A stretch of 64,000 nucleotides of DNA from Bifidobacterium sp. ESL0784 (GCF_029433295.1 NZ_JAQTHV010000001.1:186001-250000), one strand, 5' to 3'. Shown: positions 53,244 to 63,382, counted from the first letter of the stretch. The notes: generated from the letters alone by a model not told the origin. Numbers and translations are program-made.

Positions 53244-54218
53244 TCATTCGCTGAAATCGGTAGCAATGACAATCTTGCCTTGCACATGCTGGGTGAGGGC
53301 ATATTCGAACGCCTGCTTGGCTTCGGAAGCGGGCCAGACGTGGTCGATGTGGGGTGCCAGTTTGCCTGCGTTGGCAAGTTTGGTGGCCACTTGCAGGTAG
53401 TCCTTCTGCGGGGCCATGGGCTGCGCGTAGGTGGCAATATGTTTGTTGAACGGTGCTCGGAATATGGCCTTGGTATAGTGCTGGCCGACTGGAATCAGTA
53501 CGCCGTTTGGTTTGAGCATTTTCAGAAAGTCATTGATGTCTACAGAGCCGTTGACTGCGAGGACAGCGTCGAAACGCGCATCCGTCTTTCTGAAGTCCTT
53601 TGTCCGGTAATCGATGACCTGCGTACAGCCCATTTCCTTGGCCAGCTCGATGTTTCTGGTGCTACATACTCCCGTGACTTCCGCGCCCATGGCCTTGGCG
53701 ATTTGAACCGTATACTGTCCGACTCCGCCGGAGGCACCATAGATCAAGACTTGGTCGCCGCTTTTCACTTTTGCCTTGCGCAGCGCGCCTAAAGCCGTTT
53801 CGAACATGAGTGTGGCGGAAGCGGCTTGAGCAAATGACAGGTTTGCCGGTTTGAGTGCTACGTTGTTCTTGTCGAGCACAGCGTATTCCGCCAGACCGCC
53901 GATTGGGAACGACCCTGGTGTCACGCCGAATACTTCGTCTCCCGCCTTCAGGCCTTTCACGTCTGCGCCGATCCGTTCGACGATGCCTGCGACTTCTCCT
54001 CCTAGGGGATGGCCCAGGACTCCGGTCATTTTGTCGGTAAGTTTGCTGAATAGGCTTGGCTGCTTGTCTTTATTCGTAAAATGAGTAAATTCGAGGACGT
54101 TCAGCGCGCATGCCTTGACTCTGATCAGCACTTGGTCGTCGTTGGGTGTTGGGGTTGGCGCATCTTGGATTTTCAGCCCGTCCAAATCGCCTGACTTCGT
54201 ATAGATAACGGCCTTCAT
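53244..54218 (-). CDS. NADPH-dependent quinone oxidoreductase-like MDR protein
   Basis: A 324-residue medium-chain dehydrogenase/reductase of the quinone oxidoreductase type. The N-terminal GroES-like domain has KAVIYTKSGDLDGLKIQD and GGEVAGIVERIGADV. It lacks the structural-zinc cysteines of true alcohol dehydrogenases. The Rossmann motif is YGASGGVGQYTVQIAKAMGA near residue 155. It is predicted to reduce quinones or reactive enones. It is divergent from a MarR regulator, with two matching palindromes between them, a layout often seen for quinone- or oxidant-responsive control. Confidence 0.87.
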   Translation of the reverse strand: MKAVIYTKSGDLDGLKIQDAPTPTPNDDQVLIRVKACALNVLEFTHFTNKDKQPSLFSKLTDKMTGVLGHPLGGEVAGIVERIGADVKGLKAGDEVFGVTPGSFPIGGLAEYAVLDKNNVALKPANLSFAQAASATLMFETALGALRKAKVKSGDQVLIYGASGGVGQYTVQIAKAMGAEVTGVCSTRNIELAKEMGCTQVIDYRTKDFRKTDARFDAVLAVNGSVDINDFLKMLKPNGVLIPVGQHYTKAIFRAPFNKHIATYAQPMAPQKDYLQVATKLANAGKLAPHIDHVWPASEAKQAFEYALTQHVQGKIVIATDFSE

Positions 54219-54233
54219 CCCGTATCCTCCTGA

Positions 54234-54285
54234 TTGAGTTCCTATTCGAACTCAATTACTATAGCACGAATTCTAATTAGAATTC
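54234..54285. promoter_or_regulatory. Two MarR operator palindromes in the divergent intergenic region
   Basis: TTGAGTTC-N6-GAACTCAA at 54234-54255, and the 18-nt perfect palindrome GAATTCTAATTAGAATTC at 54268-54285. Both fit the consensus GARTTC-N6-GAAYTC. They lie between the oxidoreductase and marR starts, so one dimer site serves each promoter. Confidence 0.65.
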
Positions 54286-54308
54286 AATGAAGAGGTAGAA
54301 TTGCTGCC

Positions 54309-54761
54309 ATGACTACTGTGCGCCCTGCTCCGGAAGAAACTGACGGTTACGCTGCCCTTATGCGCTGCGCCAAGCTTCTCGGTCAGGCATCCGAGCGTCA
54401 GGCCGCCGCCGACGCGGGGCTCACCGCCATCCAGCTTGAGATTCTGTATGCGCTTATTCAATCAAAGGGCGGCCTGCGTATGTATGATCTCGCTGCGCGT
54501 CTCAACCATTCGCGCAACGGCATGACCTATCAGATAGGCCAGCTGGAGAAGGCTGGACTTGTGAAGCGTGGTCATGCCGAAGGCAATCAGCGTGCCATCC
54601 TTGCCCGGATTACCGATAAAGGGCGTGAGGTATGCCAGGAGGCGGTCCGAAGCCACGTTGCGTTTATCCATAGTGTGTTTACCGAGCCTGTCGGCGATGA
54701 CATGAAGATGCTTACGGCTGCTCTCAACCGGGTTGTTGCGGAGCTTGAGCGGACTCGTTGA
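54309..54761 (+). CDS. MarR-family transcriptional regulator
   Basis: A 150-residue dimeric regulator. The helical N-terminus leads to LTAIQLEILYALIQSKGGL, the winged helix MYDLAARLNHSRNGMTYQIG with recognition helix QLEKAGLVKRGH, and the wing NQRAILARITDKGREV. No cysteine suggests an obvious redox switch in the DNA-binding core, though Cys residues occur in the N-terminal helix (MRCAKLL). It probably represses itself and the divergent oxidoreductase through the paired palindromes. Confidence 0.9.
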   Translation: MTTVRPAPEETDGYAALMRCAKLLGQASERQAAADAGLTAIQLEILYALIQSKGGLRMYDLAARLNHSRNGMTYQIGQLEKAGLVKRGHAEGNQRAILARITDKGREVCQEAVRSHVAFIHSVFTEPVGDDMKMLTAALNRVVAELERTR

Positions 54762-54953
54762 TGGTGTCTCGTACACAGATTTTTTCTGAGTTTTTCGGTA
54801 TGGGTCGGTGTTCATCGGTGTGGGTTTTGCTATTTTGCTGATGATCTAGTTGATTTAAAAAATAAAGTTTTTGGATATATTTTTTCGTTAATTGAATTTA
54901 AAGATTGCTGGAATACCAACGTTTTCATGCTGTTGAACTAGCTTTTTCAAAAA

Positions 54954-54974
54954 CTTGAGCCAAAAAGACTCAAG
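54954..54974. promoter_or_regulatory. HAIR element 1 (HspR operator)
   Basis: CTTGAGC-N7-ACTCAAG fits the actinobacterial HAIR consensus CTTGAGT-N7-ACTCAAG with one base off. The cognate HspR is encoded at the end of this operon. Confidence 0.85.
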
Positions 54975-55000
54975 TTTTTTCGGAAATTCGGGAATATAAT

Positions 55001-55034
55001 TTGACAATACAAAGTTGAGTGAAGTAGGCTCAGG
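55001..55034 (+). promoter_or_regulatory. dnaK promoter overlapping HAIR element 2
   Basis: TTGACA at 55001-55006 and, 18 nt on, TAGGCT (55025-55030) form a plausible promoter. The second, weaker HAIR site GTTGAGT-N7-GCTCAGG at 55014-55034 overlaps the -10, which suits direct repression. Confidence 0.7.
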
Positions 55035-55154
55035 TTTTGGAACATCAATCAGGTGCGAACCTGGATGCGGGCCGCGAACGAGAAACAAAGTCTCGGCACG
55101 GTTTCCGGACCTGAGCGAACAGATGTGAAACGTAACGAATAAGGAGAAACGAAT

Positions 55155-57041
55155 ATGGGACGTGCAGTAGGTATTGATTTGGGTACCACAAACTCTTGCA
55201 TCGCGACGCTCGAAGGCGGCGAACCCACGGTCATCGTGAACGCCGAGGGCGCTCGCACCACCCCGTCGGTGGTTGCGTTCAGCAAGTCCGGCGAGATTCT
55301 CGTCGGCGAGGTCGCCAAGCGTCAGGCCGTGACCAACGTCGACCGCACCATCAGCTCGGTCAAGCGCCACATGGGCACTGACTGGTCGGTGGATATCGAC
55401 GGCAAGAAGTGGACTCCGCAGGAAATTTCCGCACAGATTCTTATGAAGTTGAAGAGGGACGCCGAGGCGTACCTGGGCGAGCCGGTGACCGACGCGGTCA
55501 TCACCTGCCCTGCATACTTTAACGACGCACAGCGTCAGGCGACCAAGGACGCCGGCAAGATCGCAGGCCTCAACGTGCTGCGTATCATCAACGAGCCGAC
55601 GGCTGCGGCACTCGCTTATGGCCTTGAAAAGGGCAAGGAAGACGAACGCATCCTGGTCTTCGACCTCGGCGGCGGCACCTTCGATGTGTCCCTGCTGGAG
55701 ATCGGCAAGGATGACGACGGCTTCTCCACCATTCAGGTGCAGGCCACGAACGGCGACAACAAGCTCGGCGGCGACGATTGGGATCAGAAGATCATCGATT
55801 GGCTCGTCGGCGAAGTGAAGAACAAGTATGGCGTCGATCTGTCCAAGGACAAGATCGCTCTGCAGCGCTTGAAGGAAGCCGCGGAACAGGCCAAGAAGGA
55901 ACTTTCCAGCTCCACCGAGACCAACATCTCGATGCAGTATCTGGCCATGACCCCTGACGGAACGCCTGTCCACCTCGATGAGACGCTGACTCGCGCACAC
56001 TTCGAGGAAATGACTTCCGACTTGCTCGGCCGTTGCCGCACGCCGTTCAACAACGTGCTGCACGATGCGAACATCTCGGTTTCCGACATCGACCATGTGG
56101 TCCTCGTCGGTGGTTCGACCCGTATGCCCGCCGTCAAGGAGCTCGTCAAGGAACTCACCGGTGGCAAGGCCGCAAACCAGTCCGTCAACCCGGATGAGGT
56201 CGTGGCGATTGGCGCCGCAGTGCAGTCCGGCGTCATCAAGGGCGACCGCAAGGACGTCCTGCTGATCGACGTCACCCCGCTTTCCCTCGGCATCGAGACC
56301 AAGGGCGGTATCATGACCAAGCTCATCGACCGCAACACCGCCATCCCGACCAAGCGCAGCGAAGTCTTCTCGACCGCTGAGGACAACCAGCCTTCCGTGC
56401 TGATTCAGGTCTATCAGGGTGAGCGCGAGTTCGCCCGTGACAACAAGCCGCTGGGCACCTTCGAGCTGACCGGCATCGCTCCGGCTCCTCGTGGCGTCCC
56501 GCAGATCGAGGTTACCTTCGACATCGACGCGAACGGCATTGTGCACGTCTCCGCCAAGGACAAGGGCACCGGCAAGGAACAGTCCATGACCATCACCGGC
56601 GGATCCGCTCTGCCGAAGGACGAGATCGATCGCATGGTCAAGGAAGCCGAAGCCCACGAGGCCGACGACAAGAAGCGCAAGGACGAGGCTGAGACCCGCA
56701 ACACCGCCGAATCCTTCGCCTATCAGATGGAGAAGATGGTCAACGACAACAAGGACAAGCTCTCCGATGACGTCGTCAAGGAAGTCACGGCTGATGTCAA
56801 CGATTTGAAGGAAGCCCTGAAGGGCGACGACATCGACAAGATCAAGTCCACCCAGGAGAAGCTGACTACTTCCTCGCAGAAGATCGGTCAGGCGCTCTAT
56901 GCGCAGCAGGGTGCTGAAGGTGCCGCTGGCGCTGAGGGCGCGGCTGGTGCTGGTGCCGCAGGCTCGTCCTCGTCCGATGACGACGACGTGGTTGACGCCG
57001 AGGTCGTTGACGACGATGACGACAAGAAGGACAACAAGTAA
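55155..57041 (+). CDS. dnaK: Hsp70 chaperone DnaK
   Basis: A 628-residue chaperone. The ATPase domain starts with [12 protein letters not shown] and has [10 protein letters not shown] and [12 protein letters not shown]. The substrate domain contains [14 protein letters not shown] and the C-terminal lid. The tail is acidic, ending in repeated Asp/Val motifs ([18 protein letters not shown]), with an Ala/Gly-rich linker before it. AAGGAG lies about 8 nt before the ATG. First gene of the HspR-controlled operon. Confidence 0.98.
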   Translation: MGRAVGIDLGTTNSCIATLEGGEPTVIVNAEGARTTPSVVAFSKSGEILVGEVAKRQAVTNVDRTISSVKRHMGTDWSVDIDGKKWTPQEISAQILMKLKRDAEAYLGEPVTDAVITCPAYFNDAQRQATKDAGKIAGLNVLRIINEPTAAALAYGLEKGKEDERILVFDLGGGTFDVSLLEIGKDDDGFSTIQVQATNGDNKLGGDDWDQKIIDWLVGEVKNKYGVDLSKDKIALQRLKEAAEQAKKELSSSTETNISMQYLAMTPDGTPVHLDETLTRAHFEEMTSDLLGRCRTPFNNVLHDANISVSDIDHVVLVGGSTRMPAVKELVKELTGGKAANQSVNPDEVVAIGAAVQSGVIKGDRKDVLLIDVTPLSLGIETKGGIMTKLIDRNTAIPTKRSEVFSTAEDNQPSVLIQVYQGEREFARDNKPLGTFELTGIAPAPRGVPQIEVTFDIDANGIVHVSAKDKGTGKEQSMTITGGSALPKDEIDRMVKEAEAHEADDKKRKDEAETRNTAESFAYQMEKMVNDNKDKLSDDVVKEVTADVNDLKEALKGDDIDKIKSTQEKLTTSSQKIGQALYAQQGAEGAAGAEGAAGAGAAGSSSSDDDDVVDAEVVDDDDDKKDNK

Positions 57042-57043
57042 TT

Positions 57044-57904
57044 ATGTCCGGGTTCGATAAGGACGACTATCTGAAGGATCTGCCGGATCCCGACGACGCA
57101 TGGCTCAACTCCATGGCTGGGTTCAATGCGCCGGGTGCGGGATTCGGCGGGTTCCCCGATGGGGATGGTTCCGCAGAACCCGAGCAGACTAGCGCCGGTG
57201 CAGCCGGCGAAAAGGCGGGTGAAACAATGAGCTCCGAACAGTCGAATGACAAGGCCGACGACGAAGCGAAGCAGAACCCAGAAGGTACTGCCGCTTCAGC
57301 TGCCAACAACAACGACAACGTGAACGCAGGCAACGGTTCCGCACAAACGGGCGAGGGCGGCAAGCAGACTGACGACGGCCAGGCCAATGCTTCTGGTGCT
57401 GCAGCTGCCGCTAATGGCGACAAAGCAACGGACGATGCTACCGATGGCAAAGACGGCGAGAACACGCTGACACCGCTCGGGCAGGCGAAGAAGGAAGCTG
57501 CCGACTATCTCGATGCGCTCCAGCGTGAGCGTGCCGAGTTCGTCAACTTCCGCAACCGCTCCAAGAAAGAGCAGGAAATCTTCCGCCAGCACGGCATCAT
57601 CGATGTGCTGACCGCGTTGCTCCCGGCTCTCGACGACATTGATCGTATTCGTGAGCACAGCGACTTGGACGATTCCTTCGCCGCGGTTGCCAACAAGATC
57701 GACAAGGCGTTCGAGAAGTTCGGCGTGGAGAAGTTCGGCAAGAAGGGCGAAGCCTTCGATCCGACCAAACACGAGGCGATACTTCACAAACCGGATGCCA
57801 ACGCGACCGAAGAGACTGTGGACACCGTCGTAGAGGCGGGCTATCGCATCGGCGACCGGGTGATCCGGGCCGCCCGTGTGGTGGTGGCTTCCCCGAAGGC
57901 CTAG
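57044..57904 (+). CDS. grpE: Nucleotide exchange factor GrpE
   Basis: A 286-residue GrpE, longer than the usual 180-220. The conserved core begins near QAKKEAADYLDALQRERAEF and includes NFRNRSKKEQE and the C-terminal beta domain ending VIRAARVVVASPK. The first 140 residues are a low-complexity extension rich in Ala, Gly, Asn and Asp. It starts 2 nt after the dnaK stop, so it is coupled. The opening MSGFDKDDYLKDLPDPDDAW resembles other bifidobacterial GrpE proteins and supports the first ATG; the internal Met in ETMSSEQS is less likely. Confidence 0.95.
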   Translation: MSGFDKDDYLKDLPDPDDAWLNSMAGFNAPGAGFGGFPDGDGSAEPEQTSAGAAGEKAGETMSSEQSNDKADDEAKQNPEGTAASAANNNDNVNAGNGSAQTGEGGKQTDDGQANASGAAAAANGDKATDDATDGKDGENTLTPLGQAKKEAADYLDALQRERAEFVNFRNRSKKEQEIFRQHGIIDVLTALLPALDDIDRIREHSDLDDSFAAVANKIDKAFEKFGVEKFGKKGEAFDPTKHEAILHKPDANATEETVDTVVEAGYRIGDRVIRAARVVVASPKA

Positions 57905-57931
57905 CGGGTTTCCGCAATGACGTAGTACGTA

Positions 57932-57972
57932 GAGTGCGATTCCCCGCGTGGCCGGAGGGTCGCACTTATCGT
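57932..57972 (+). terminator. Stem-loop after grpE
   Basis: AGTGCGA and TCGCACT around a GC-rich loop, followed by TATCGTTTT. Possibly a weak or partial terminator or processing site inside the operon. Confidence 0.5.
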
Positions 57973-58028
57973 TTTGTAGAGTCGTTGCAGGGAATGTATC
58001 GGCTTAGCCCGAAAAGGAGGGCAGTGAT

Positions 58029-59081
58029 ATGGCTGAGAATGAATGGCTAGATAAAGATTTTTACAAGGTGCTCGGCGTCTCCAAGGACGCGACGAGCGCA
58101 GAGATTACCAAGGCTTACCGCAAGCTCGCGCGTAAGTACCATCCCGATCTCAACAAGACCAAAGAGGCCGAGGAGAAGTTCAAGGACATCTCGGAGGCCT
58201 ACGATGTGCTCAACAACGAGGATCAGCGGCGCAAGTACGACGCGATTCGCCAGTTCGCGGGTGGCGGCGCAAGGTTCGCCGGCGGCTCCGGACAAGGCGG
58301 ATTCGGCGGCAGCGCCTCCGACTTCTCCGACATCTTCGGTTCGATGTTTGGCGGAGGTGCCGGCGGCCCCGGTGGGGTTCGTTTCTCGACCTCCGGTGGT
58401 GGTCCGACCAACCTCAACGACATCTTCTCGATGTTCGGCAACGCGGCTGGCCAGGGTGCCGGCGGCTATGCAGGTGCGGGAACGGGCTCGTCTTACGGCT
58501 CCGGTTTCGGTGGTGGGTCGAGCACTTACCGCGAACCGCAGGAACCGGTGCGCGGCGAGGATCGTAACTCGAAGATCACGCTGACGTTCCGTCAGGCCGT
58601 GAAGGGTGCGACCGTCTCGCTTAAAGCAGGCGGACGCAAGTTCAAGACCCATATTCCGGCCGGTGTGAAGGACGGGCAGAAGATTCGGCTTCCCGGCAAG
58701 GGCAAGCTTGGTTCCAACGGCGGGTCCGCAGGAGATATGTACCTGCAGATTCACGTGAAGAACGACACGAAGTTTAGCCTCGACGGCAACAACATCGTGA
58801 TGCCGTTGCCAGTGACCATCGGCGAGGCCGTTGCGGGCGCGCGCGTCAAGGCGTTGGACTTCGATGGCAACGAAGTGACGTTCCGCGTGCCGGCCGGCAC
58901 GTCAAGCGGCACCGAGGTGCGTGTCGGCGGCAAGGGTGTTCCTGGCCGTGATGGCGACTTGGTCGGACGCGTTGAGATTCGCGTGCCGAGCAGGCCCAGC
59001 ATGGCGCAGAAGCACGATGCCAAGGAATTCGACAAGAATTCCGGCGAGTTCGTCGACGAGGTGGCCAAAGAGCGCGAGTGA
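58029..59081 (+). CDS. dnaJ: DnaJ-type co-chaperone without zinc finger
   Basis: A 350-residue J-protein. The J-domain at residues 9-75 contains the HPD motif (KYHPDLNK), which stimulates DnaK. A Gly/Phe-rich stretch (about 80-175) leads into the two-part C-terminal substrate domain ([16 protein letters not shown], then [12 protein letters not shown]). The four CxxCxGxG repeats of a canonical type I DnaJ are absent, so it is a type II (CbpA-like) protein, as in other actinobacterial dnaK operons. The AAAGGAGGG ribosome site is strong. Confidence 0.93.
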   Translation: MAENEWLDKDFYKVLGVSKDATSAEITKAYRKLARKYHPDLNKTKEAEEKFKDISEAYDVLNNEDQRRKYDAIRQFAGGGARFAGGSGQGGFGGSASDFSDIFGSMFGGGAGGPGGVRFSTSGGGPTNLNDIFSMFGNAAGQGAGGYAGAGTGSSYGSGFGGGSSTYREPQEPVRGEDRNSKITLTFRQAVKGATVSLKAGGRKFKTHIPAGVKDGQKIRLPGKGKLGSNGGSAGDMYLQIHVKNDTKFSLDGNNIVMPLPVTIGEAVAGARVKALDFDGNEVTFRVPAGTSSGTEVRVGGKGVPGRDGDLVGRVEIRVPSRPSMAQKHDAKEFDKNSGEFVDEVAKERE

Positions 59082-59467
59082 TTCGCGTGGTGTGGAGGCG
59101 AAAAGCCGGGTAGGGGATAGGCAATATCCGGCTTGAGTTTGGGTAATTGATTTGTCGGCTGGTTGGTTGTAATCGGCCGCCGAACCTCGCGATGAAAACG
59201 GCTGGCTGAAAGAACCGCTGCTTTGGTTTGAATGCTAGTTGGGATATGTGTTTGACATATTGATTTGGTGAATAGCGATTGCCGATCGCATTTACCGAGT
59301 CGAGCGATAGGCTGTCTGATTGGTCTATTCGTGACCGTGTAAGAATGTTACGGATAGGCCAATCAAGCAGTTCTGGGTCGGCTAGGCAGTTTGTATGACA
59401 ATGACGGATAAGGCGGTCAACGTCATACGTTATGAATGAAGTTATGGACAATGACGAGCGGAGGTGA
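59082..59467. other. Gap between dnaJ and hspR
   Basis: About 390 nt with no gene. A hairpin AAGCCGG/CCGGCTT near 59103-59133 follows dnaJ by about 20 nt. TTGACA at 59252 has no good -10, so I cannot say whether hspR has its own promoter. Confidence 0.4.
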
Positions 59468-60163
59468 ATGATGGCTCGAATTTCTCGTGAGGTACAGGCA
59501 CTCTATGGACTGTGCGCGGTCGCGCTGGTCGAGCAGCGCGCGGATCTGGATGGTGCCGATGATGTCGGTTTCGATATCGATCTGCCGGTTTTCAGCGTGG
59601 GTCGCGCTGCGGATCTGGCAAACATCCATCCGCAGACTCTGCGTCAATATGATCGTCAGGGGCTCATCGTCCCGCAGCGCACGGAAGGCGGCGCTCGCCG
59701 CTACTCCCTGCGCGACGTCCACAAGCTCGCCGAAGCCCAGCAGATGAGCCAGGAGGATGGCATCAACCTCGCCGGTATTTCGCGCATCCTCGACTTGCAG
59801 GAGGAGAACCGTCAGTTGCGGCGTGAGGTGAAGCGTCTCGAGCGTCCACGCGGTTCCAGCATTTTCGCGGCGGATTCCGACGGTGACATCACCGAGATCC
59901 AGCGCTCGCGTCAGGCCCGTCGCTGGCGTCACGACGTGCAGGCCCACACGCGCGAGCTCCCCGGCCGACCCTATTATGCCAACGATGCCACCAATTCGTA
60001 TGCACCAAATAGGCAAGCGGATGGTGCTGACTCCGAGGTATCACAGACACAAGCCACTGCTCACAAACCTCGCCATGCCGCGAAGCCTGAGGGTGATTCG
60101 CCGCATTCCGATCCGTTCGTTGATCCGCGTTCGTTGGTCGTCTGGGGCCACTATTTCGAGTGA
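59468..60163 (+). CDS. hspR: HspR heat-shock repressor (MerR family)
   Basis: A 231-residue MerR-type DNA-binding protein. The HTH and wing read VGRAADLANIHPQTLRQYDRQGLIVPQRTEGGARRYSLRDVHKL, with the extended helix INLAGISRILDLQEENRQLRREV. HspR represses dnaK through HAIR sites and is itself bound by DnaK; both HAIR sites sit upstream of dnaK in this window. The C-terminal 80 residues are polar, Arg/His-rich and variable. A GAGGTGA site precedes the start (tandem ATGs). Confidence 0.93.
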   Translation: MMARISREVQALYGLCAVALVEQRADLDGADDVGFDIDLPVFSVGRAADLANIHPQTLRQYDRQGLIVPQRTEGGARRYSLRDVHKLAEAQQMSQEDGINLAGISRILDLQEENRQLRREVKRLERPRGSSIFAADSDGDITEIQRSRQARRWRHDVQAHTRELPGRPYYANDATNSYAPNRQADGADSEVSQTQATAHKPRHAAKPEGDSPHSDPFVDPRSLVVWGHYFE

Positions 60164-60231
60164 TTGGTTATTGTGGCACTTAGATGAAACAAAAATAACC
60201 GGAATCGTAAACTGCTGAATCTGGAAAACAA

Positions 60232-60292
60232 AATGGTCTGAGGTTTTTGGATATTGCACAATAATGTGTGTTTCCAAAAGCCCCAGACCATT
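60232..60292. repeat. Imperfect 20-bp inverted repeat between convergent genes
   Basis: Arms 60232-60251 and 60273-60292 match at 18 of 20 positions around a 21-nt loop that has its own CACA/TGTG stem. Without a T-run it is not a textbook terminator. Confidence 0.6.
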
Positions 60293-60325
60293 GGTTTGAT
60301 TGAGGTCGATTTGAGATTTACAGAC

Positions 60326-60371
60326 CTTTCGTCCAGTCAGCGTTGACTAGTTGACGCTGACTGGACGAAAG
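60326..60371. repeat. Perfect 18-bp inverted repeat between hspR and the MFS gene
   Basis: CTTTCGTCCAGTCAGCGT and its exact complement around a 10-nt loop (TGACTAGTTG). It lies between convergent genes (hspR plus, transporter minus) and probably limits read-through from both; no T-run follows on either side. Confidence 0.7.
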
Positions 60372-60407
60372 CTGGCCGTTATATCTCGATTTTTGAGGTT
60401 CGGCTAT

Positions 60408-61763
60408 TTACTTCGATGTGGCTTTGTTCTTCGGCTTCCGTTCTGACAATCCTACGATCCAGGAAAGCAAAGCTCCTACCAGAACAAAGGAACCGAGCGC
60501 TACAAGGCCCGCCTTACCGGAACCAAGGGTGCCGAACAACGTATCGAACCAAACGCGGAGGTTGGGAGCGAAGAATCCGCCGAAATTGCCAACCATATTG
60601 ACCATGCCGATACCGCCGGCGAGAGCGGCACCGGTGAACAGCTCGGTGGGCATTCTCCAGAAGATTGGTTGCGAAGCGACAACGCCAGTCGCTGCGAAGC
60701 AGAGGCACACAATGGCGAGCACGGGCGGGACGAATGGCGAAAGTGCGATGGCCAGTCCGGTGACGAGCAGGATAAGGGCTACGAATTGAGGATGATGGCC
60801 ATACTTTGAAGAAATCTTCGGAAGCAGCCAGGTTCCCAAAAGTGCGCAAGCCCATGGAATCATTGAAACAAGCGAGACGGTCATGCCGACTTTCTTGCCG
60901 ATAAGCCCCGAGACCTGGGTGGGAAGGTAGAAGGTGATTCCATAGACGCCAATCTGAATCATGAAATAGACGATGGAGAGGACCCACACGCGCCAGGATT
61001 TGATGGCTCCAGACATGCTGGATTCGGTCTTGACCTCACCGGAATTGGCTTCCTCCTCGATTGCCTGCGAGAGCAATTCGCCCTCATCACGAGTGAGATA
61101 GCGTGCCACGCGCGGTGAATCGTCGAGGCAATACCAAGCCGCAAAGCCGACGAAAATAGCGAGGATGCCTTCAATGAGGAACATCCAGAACCAGCCAGGC
61201 TTTCCGAGCAGGCCGTGCATCTGCAGCAGCAAGCCGGAAAGCGGAGCGCCTATGACCATGGCTATCGGAACGCCCATATAGAAGAGGCCACGTATCTGAT
61301 CCTGTTGCTTCTTCGGGAAGAAAATTGTGGTCAGGTAGATCGCACCGGGGAAGAACCCGGCTTCAGCCACGCCCAGTAGTACTCGAACGATAATGAAGGA
61401 AGAGGTGCCGTTGGTAAACGCCATCGAAGCGCCGACGATGCCCCAAACGATGGTCAGTATCGTCAGCCATTTACGAGCTCCGACCTTTCGGAGCATCAGG
61501 TTTGCCGGTGTGCCGAGGAACGCGTATATGACGAAGAACATGCCTGAACCCAACGCATATCCTTGAGCGGTCAGCCCGGTGTCTGCCATATATGACTGCT
61601 GTGCATAACTGATGTTGCTGCGGTCGAAGAACGCCATGACGTACATCAGTAGCAGGAACGGAACAAGGTGCCGTGCAGTCTTGCTGATGATTCGAGTCAG
61701 CTCTGCCCGCTTATCTTCTTTCGTTGTTTCCTGTCTCTTCGTTGAAACGTTTGTTTCCGCCAT
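60408..61763 (-). CDS. rhmT: MFS anion/sugar-acid transporter, RhmT-like
   Basis: A 451-residue transporter of the anion:cation symporter family with about 12 membrane helices. It begins with a Lys/Glu-rich tail. Motif A is in the N-half (MLRKVGARKWLTILT region), and the sequence from LVPFLLLMYVMAFFDRSNIS and AYALGSGMFFVIYAFLGTPANL onward closely follows the E. coli L-rhamnonate transporter RhmT (YfaV) as I remember it. Predicted substrate: L-rhamnonate. It is divergent from rhmD. GGGAGG lies upstream of the ATG at 61763; the 38 codons before it are not part of the family. Confidence 0.85.
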   Translation of the reverse strand: MAETNVSTKRQETTKEDKRAELTRIISKTARHLVPFLLLMYVMAFFDRSNISYAQQSYMADTGLTAQGYALGSGMFFVIYAFLGTPANLMLRKVGARKWLTILTIVWGIVGASMAFTNGTSSFIIVRVLLGVAEAGFFPGAIYLTTIFFPKKQQDQIRGLFYMGVPIAMVIGAPLSGLLLQMHGLLGKPGWFWMFLIEGILAIFVGFAAWYCLDDSPRVARYLTRDEGELLSQAIEEEANSGEVKTESSMSGAIKSWRVWVLSIVYFMIQIGVYGITFYLPTQVSGLIGKKVGMTVSLVSMIPWACALLGTWLLPKISSKYGHHPQFVALILLVTGLAIALSPFVPPVLAIVCLCFAATGVVASQPIFWRMPTELFTGAALAGGIGMVNMVGNFGGFFAPNLRVWFDTLFGTLGSGKAGLVALGSFVLVGALLSWIVGLSERKPKNKATSK

Positions 61764-62155
61764 ATAAACCTCCCTGTTGCACGGCAAATCGAACATATAT
61801 CGCAACAAAAAGTTCAGGCCTGTGTTTGATTGAATGTTTACGCGACGTTGCGCGCAATATAGCCTAATGACGACCATAAATAAGGTTTAAGCCTGTTCTC
61901 TCTGTTGCCACTATCGTATGTGGGAGGTAAAGGCCGTCCCGGTATGTGAACAAATGTGATTTAGGTTACATTAAAAAATAAAGAGAGAAGTGCGGTTTGC
62001 TTATCCGTTTGTGTGAGGAGTTGTTCATATATAGGGATGCCCCATTTGTGAATCTTATAGTGGCAATTAACGGCTCCACCACGTGTAGTTAGGTGGGGCT
62101 GCGCAATACAGAACGGTATAGAGGCTGTTCTGAAACGTCTATGAAGGAGACAGAT
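61764..62155. promoter_or_regulatory. Divergent promoter region of the rhamnonate genes
   Basis: Drives the MFS gene leftward and rhmD rightward. TGTGATTTAGGTTACA at 61955-61970 is one base from the CRP/GlxR-type palindrome TGTGA-N6-TCACA, a candidate cAMP-dependent or catabolite site. CCACC/GGTGG near 62077-62097 forms a small hairpin. No linked dedicated regulator gene is visible in the window. Confidence 0.4.
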
Positions 62156-63382
62156 ATGTCGCTAAAAGCAGCAATGAAGCTACCAACGATTACGGCGATC
62201 AGAGCCTACAATATGGGTGGTGCCGCTGCCAAAGTCCATGGGCAAGGCGGTGGCGATTACCACGACCAGCCCAAGGGTCATTGGATCGACAATCATATTG
62301 CGACCCCGATGAGCAAGTATAAGGAATATGAGCAGTCTCGTCAGTCCTTCGGCCTCAACGTGCTGGGCACGCTGGTGGTTGTAGTTGAGGCTTCCGACGG
62401 TACCAAAGGTTTTGCTATTTCAACGGCAGGGCAGGTTGGCTGCTTCATCGTCGAGAAGCACCTGAACCGTTTTGTTGAGGGCAAGCGTGTTGATCAGATC
62501 AAGCTGATCCACGATCAGATGATTAATTCCACTTGGTTCTACTCCGGTGGCGGCGGTGTCGTGATGAACACGATTTCCTGCGTTGATTTGGCGCTGTGGG
62601 ATCTTTATGGCAAAGTCCTTGGGTTGCCTGTTTATAAGATCCTCGGGGGTGCGGTTCGCGACGAGATCCACTTCTACGCGACCGGCGATCGTCCGGATCT
62701 CGCTAAGGGACTGGGCTTCATCGGTGGAAAGATGACGACGCATTGGAGCTCTGCTTTCGGGGATGAAGGCATCCAGAAAGATATTGCGCGTCTTAAAGAT
62801 ATGCGCGAGAAGGTCGGCGATGATTTCTGGCTGATGTTCGATTGCTGGATGAGCCAGGACGTTAATTACGCTACGAAGCTTGCCAAAGCAGCTGAACCTT
62901 ATAACCTCAAGTGGCTGGAAGAATCCTTCCCGCCGGCTGACGTTGAGAGCTATCGTAAGCTCAAGGCCAATATGCCGAAGGGCATGATGATGACCACGGG
63001 TGAACACACTGGTAATCTCAGCTCGTTCAAGGAACTGTGCGAGGCAGGAGTTGACATTCTGCAGCCCGATGTCGGTTGGTGCGGTGGCATCACCTCGCTG
63101 TGCGAGATCGCTGCCTTGGCGAAGTCGCATGGTCAGCTGGTGGTTCCTCATGGCTCCTCAGTGTATTCGCACCATGCGGTCATCACCTTCACGAACACGC
63201 CGTTCAGCGAGATGCTCATGGTTGCTCCGAAGGCCGATCACATTCGTCCGCAGTTCGACCCGGTCCTCATTGGTGAGCCCGTGCCTCATGACGGCATCAT
63301 CACCGCCGAAGAACTCGACAAGCCTGGCTTCGGCGTTGAGCTGAACACCGAGTGCCCGCTCGAGCGTCCTTACACGCACTGA
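62156..63382 (+). CDS. rhmD: L-rhamnonate dehydratase
   Basis: A 408-residue enolase-superfamily (mandelate racemase subgroup) enzyme that removes water from L-rhamnonate to give 2-keto-3-deoxy-L-rhamnonate. The start at 62156 has GAAGGAG before it. The metal-binding acids are in [18 protein letters not shown] and TTGEHTG, and the catalytic His is in [13 protein letters not shown]. The [20 protein letters not shown] region and the ending [14 protein letters not shown] match E. coli RhmD closely. It is followed by the aldolase gene after 59 nt. Confidence 0.92.
   Translation: MSLKAAMKLPTITAIRAYNMGGAAAKVHGQGGGDYHDQPKGHWIDNHIATPMSKYKEYEQSRQSFGLNVLGTLVVVVEASDGTKGFAISTAGQVGCFIVEKHLNRFVEGKRVDQIKLIHDQMINSTWFYSGGGGVVMNTISCVDLALWDLYGKVLGLPVYKILGGAVRDEIHFYATGDRPDLAKGLGFIGGKMTTHWSSAFGDEGIQKDIARLKDMREKVGDDFWLMFDCWMSQDVNYATKLAKAAEPYNLKWLEESFPPADVESYRKLKANMPKGMMMTTGEHTGNLSSFKELCEAGVDILQPDVGWCGGITSLCEIAALAKSHGQLVVPHGSSVYSHHAVITFTNTPFSEMLMVAPKADHIRPQFDPVLIGEPVPHDGIITAEELDKPGFGVELNTECPLERPYTH

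Larger units (their letters stand above)
54762..55154. other. Upstream region of the dnaK operon
   Basis: No gene seen. AT-rich. The right half holds the two HAIR sites and the dnaK promoter and is read into the chaperone operon. Confidence 0.6.

Noticed and set aside
54888-56657. Long open frame (589 codons) antisense to dnaK
   Set aside because: It mirrors codon bias of dnaK; no family motif, no ribosome site and full overlap with a certain gene.
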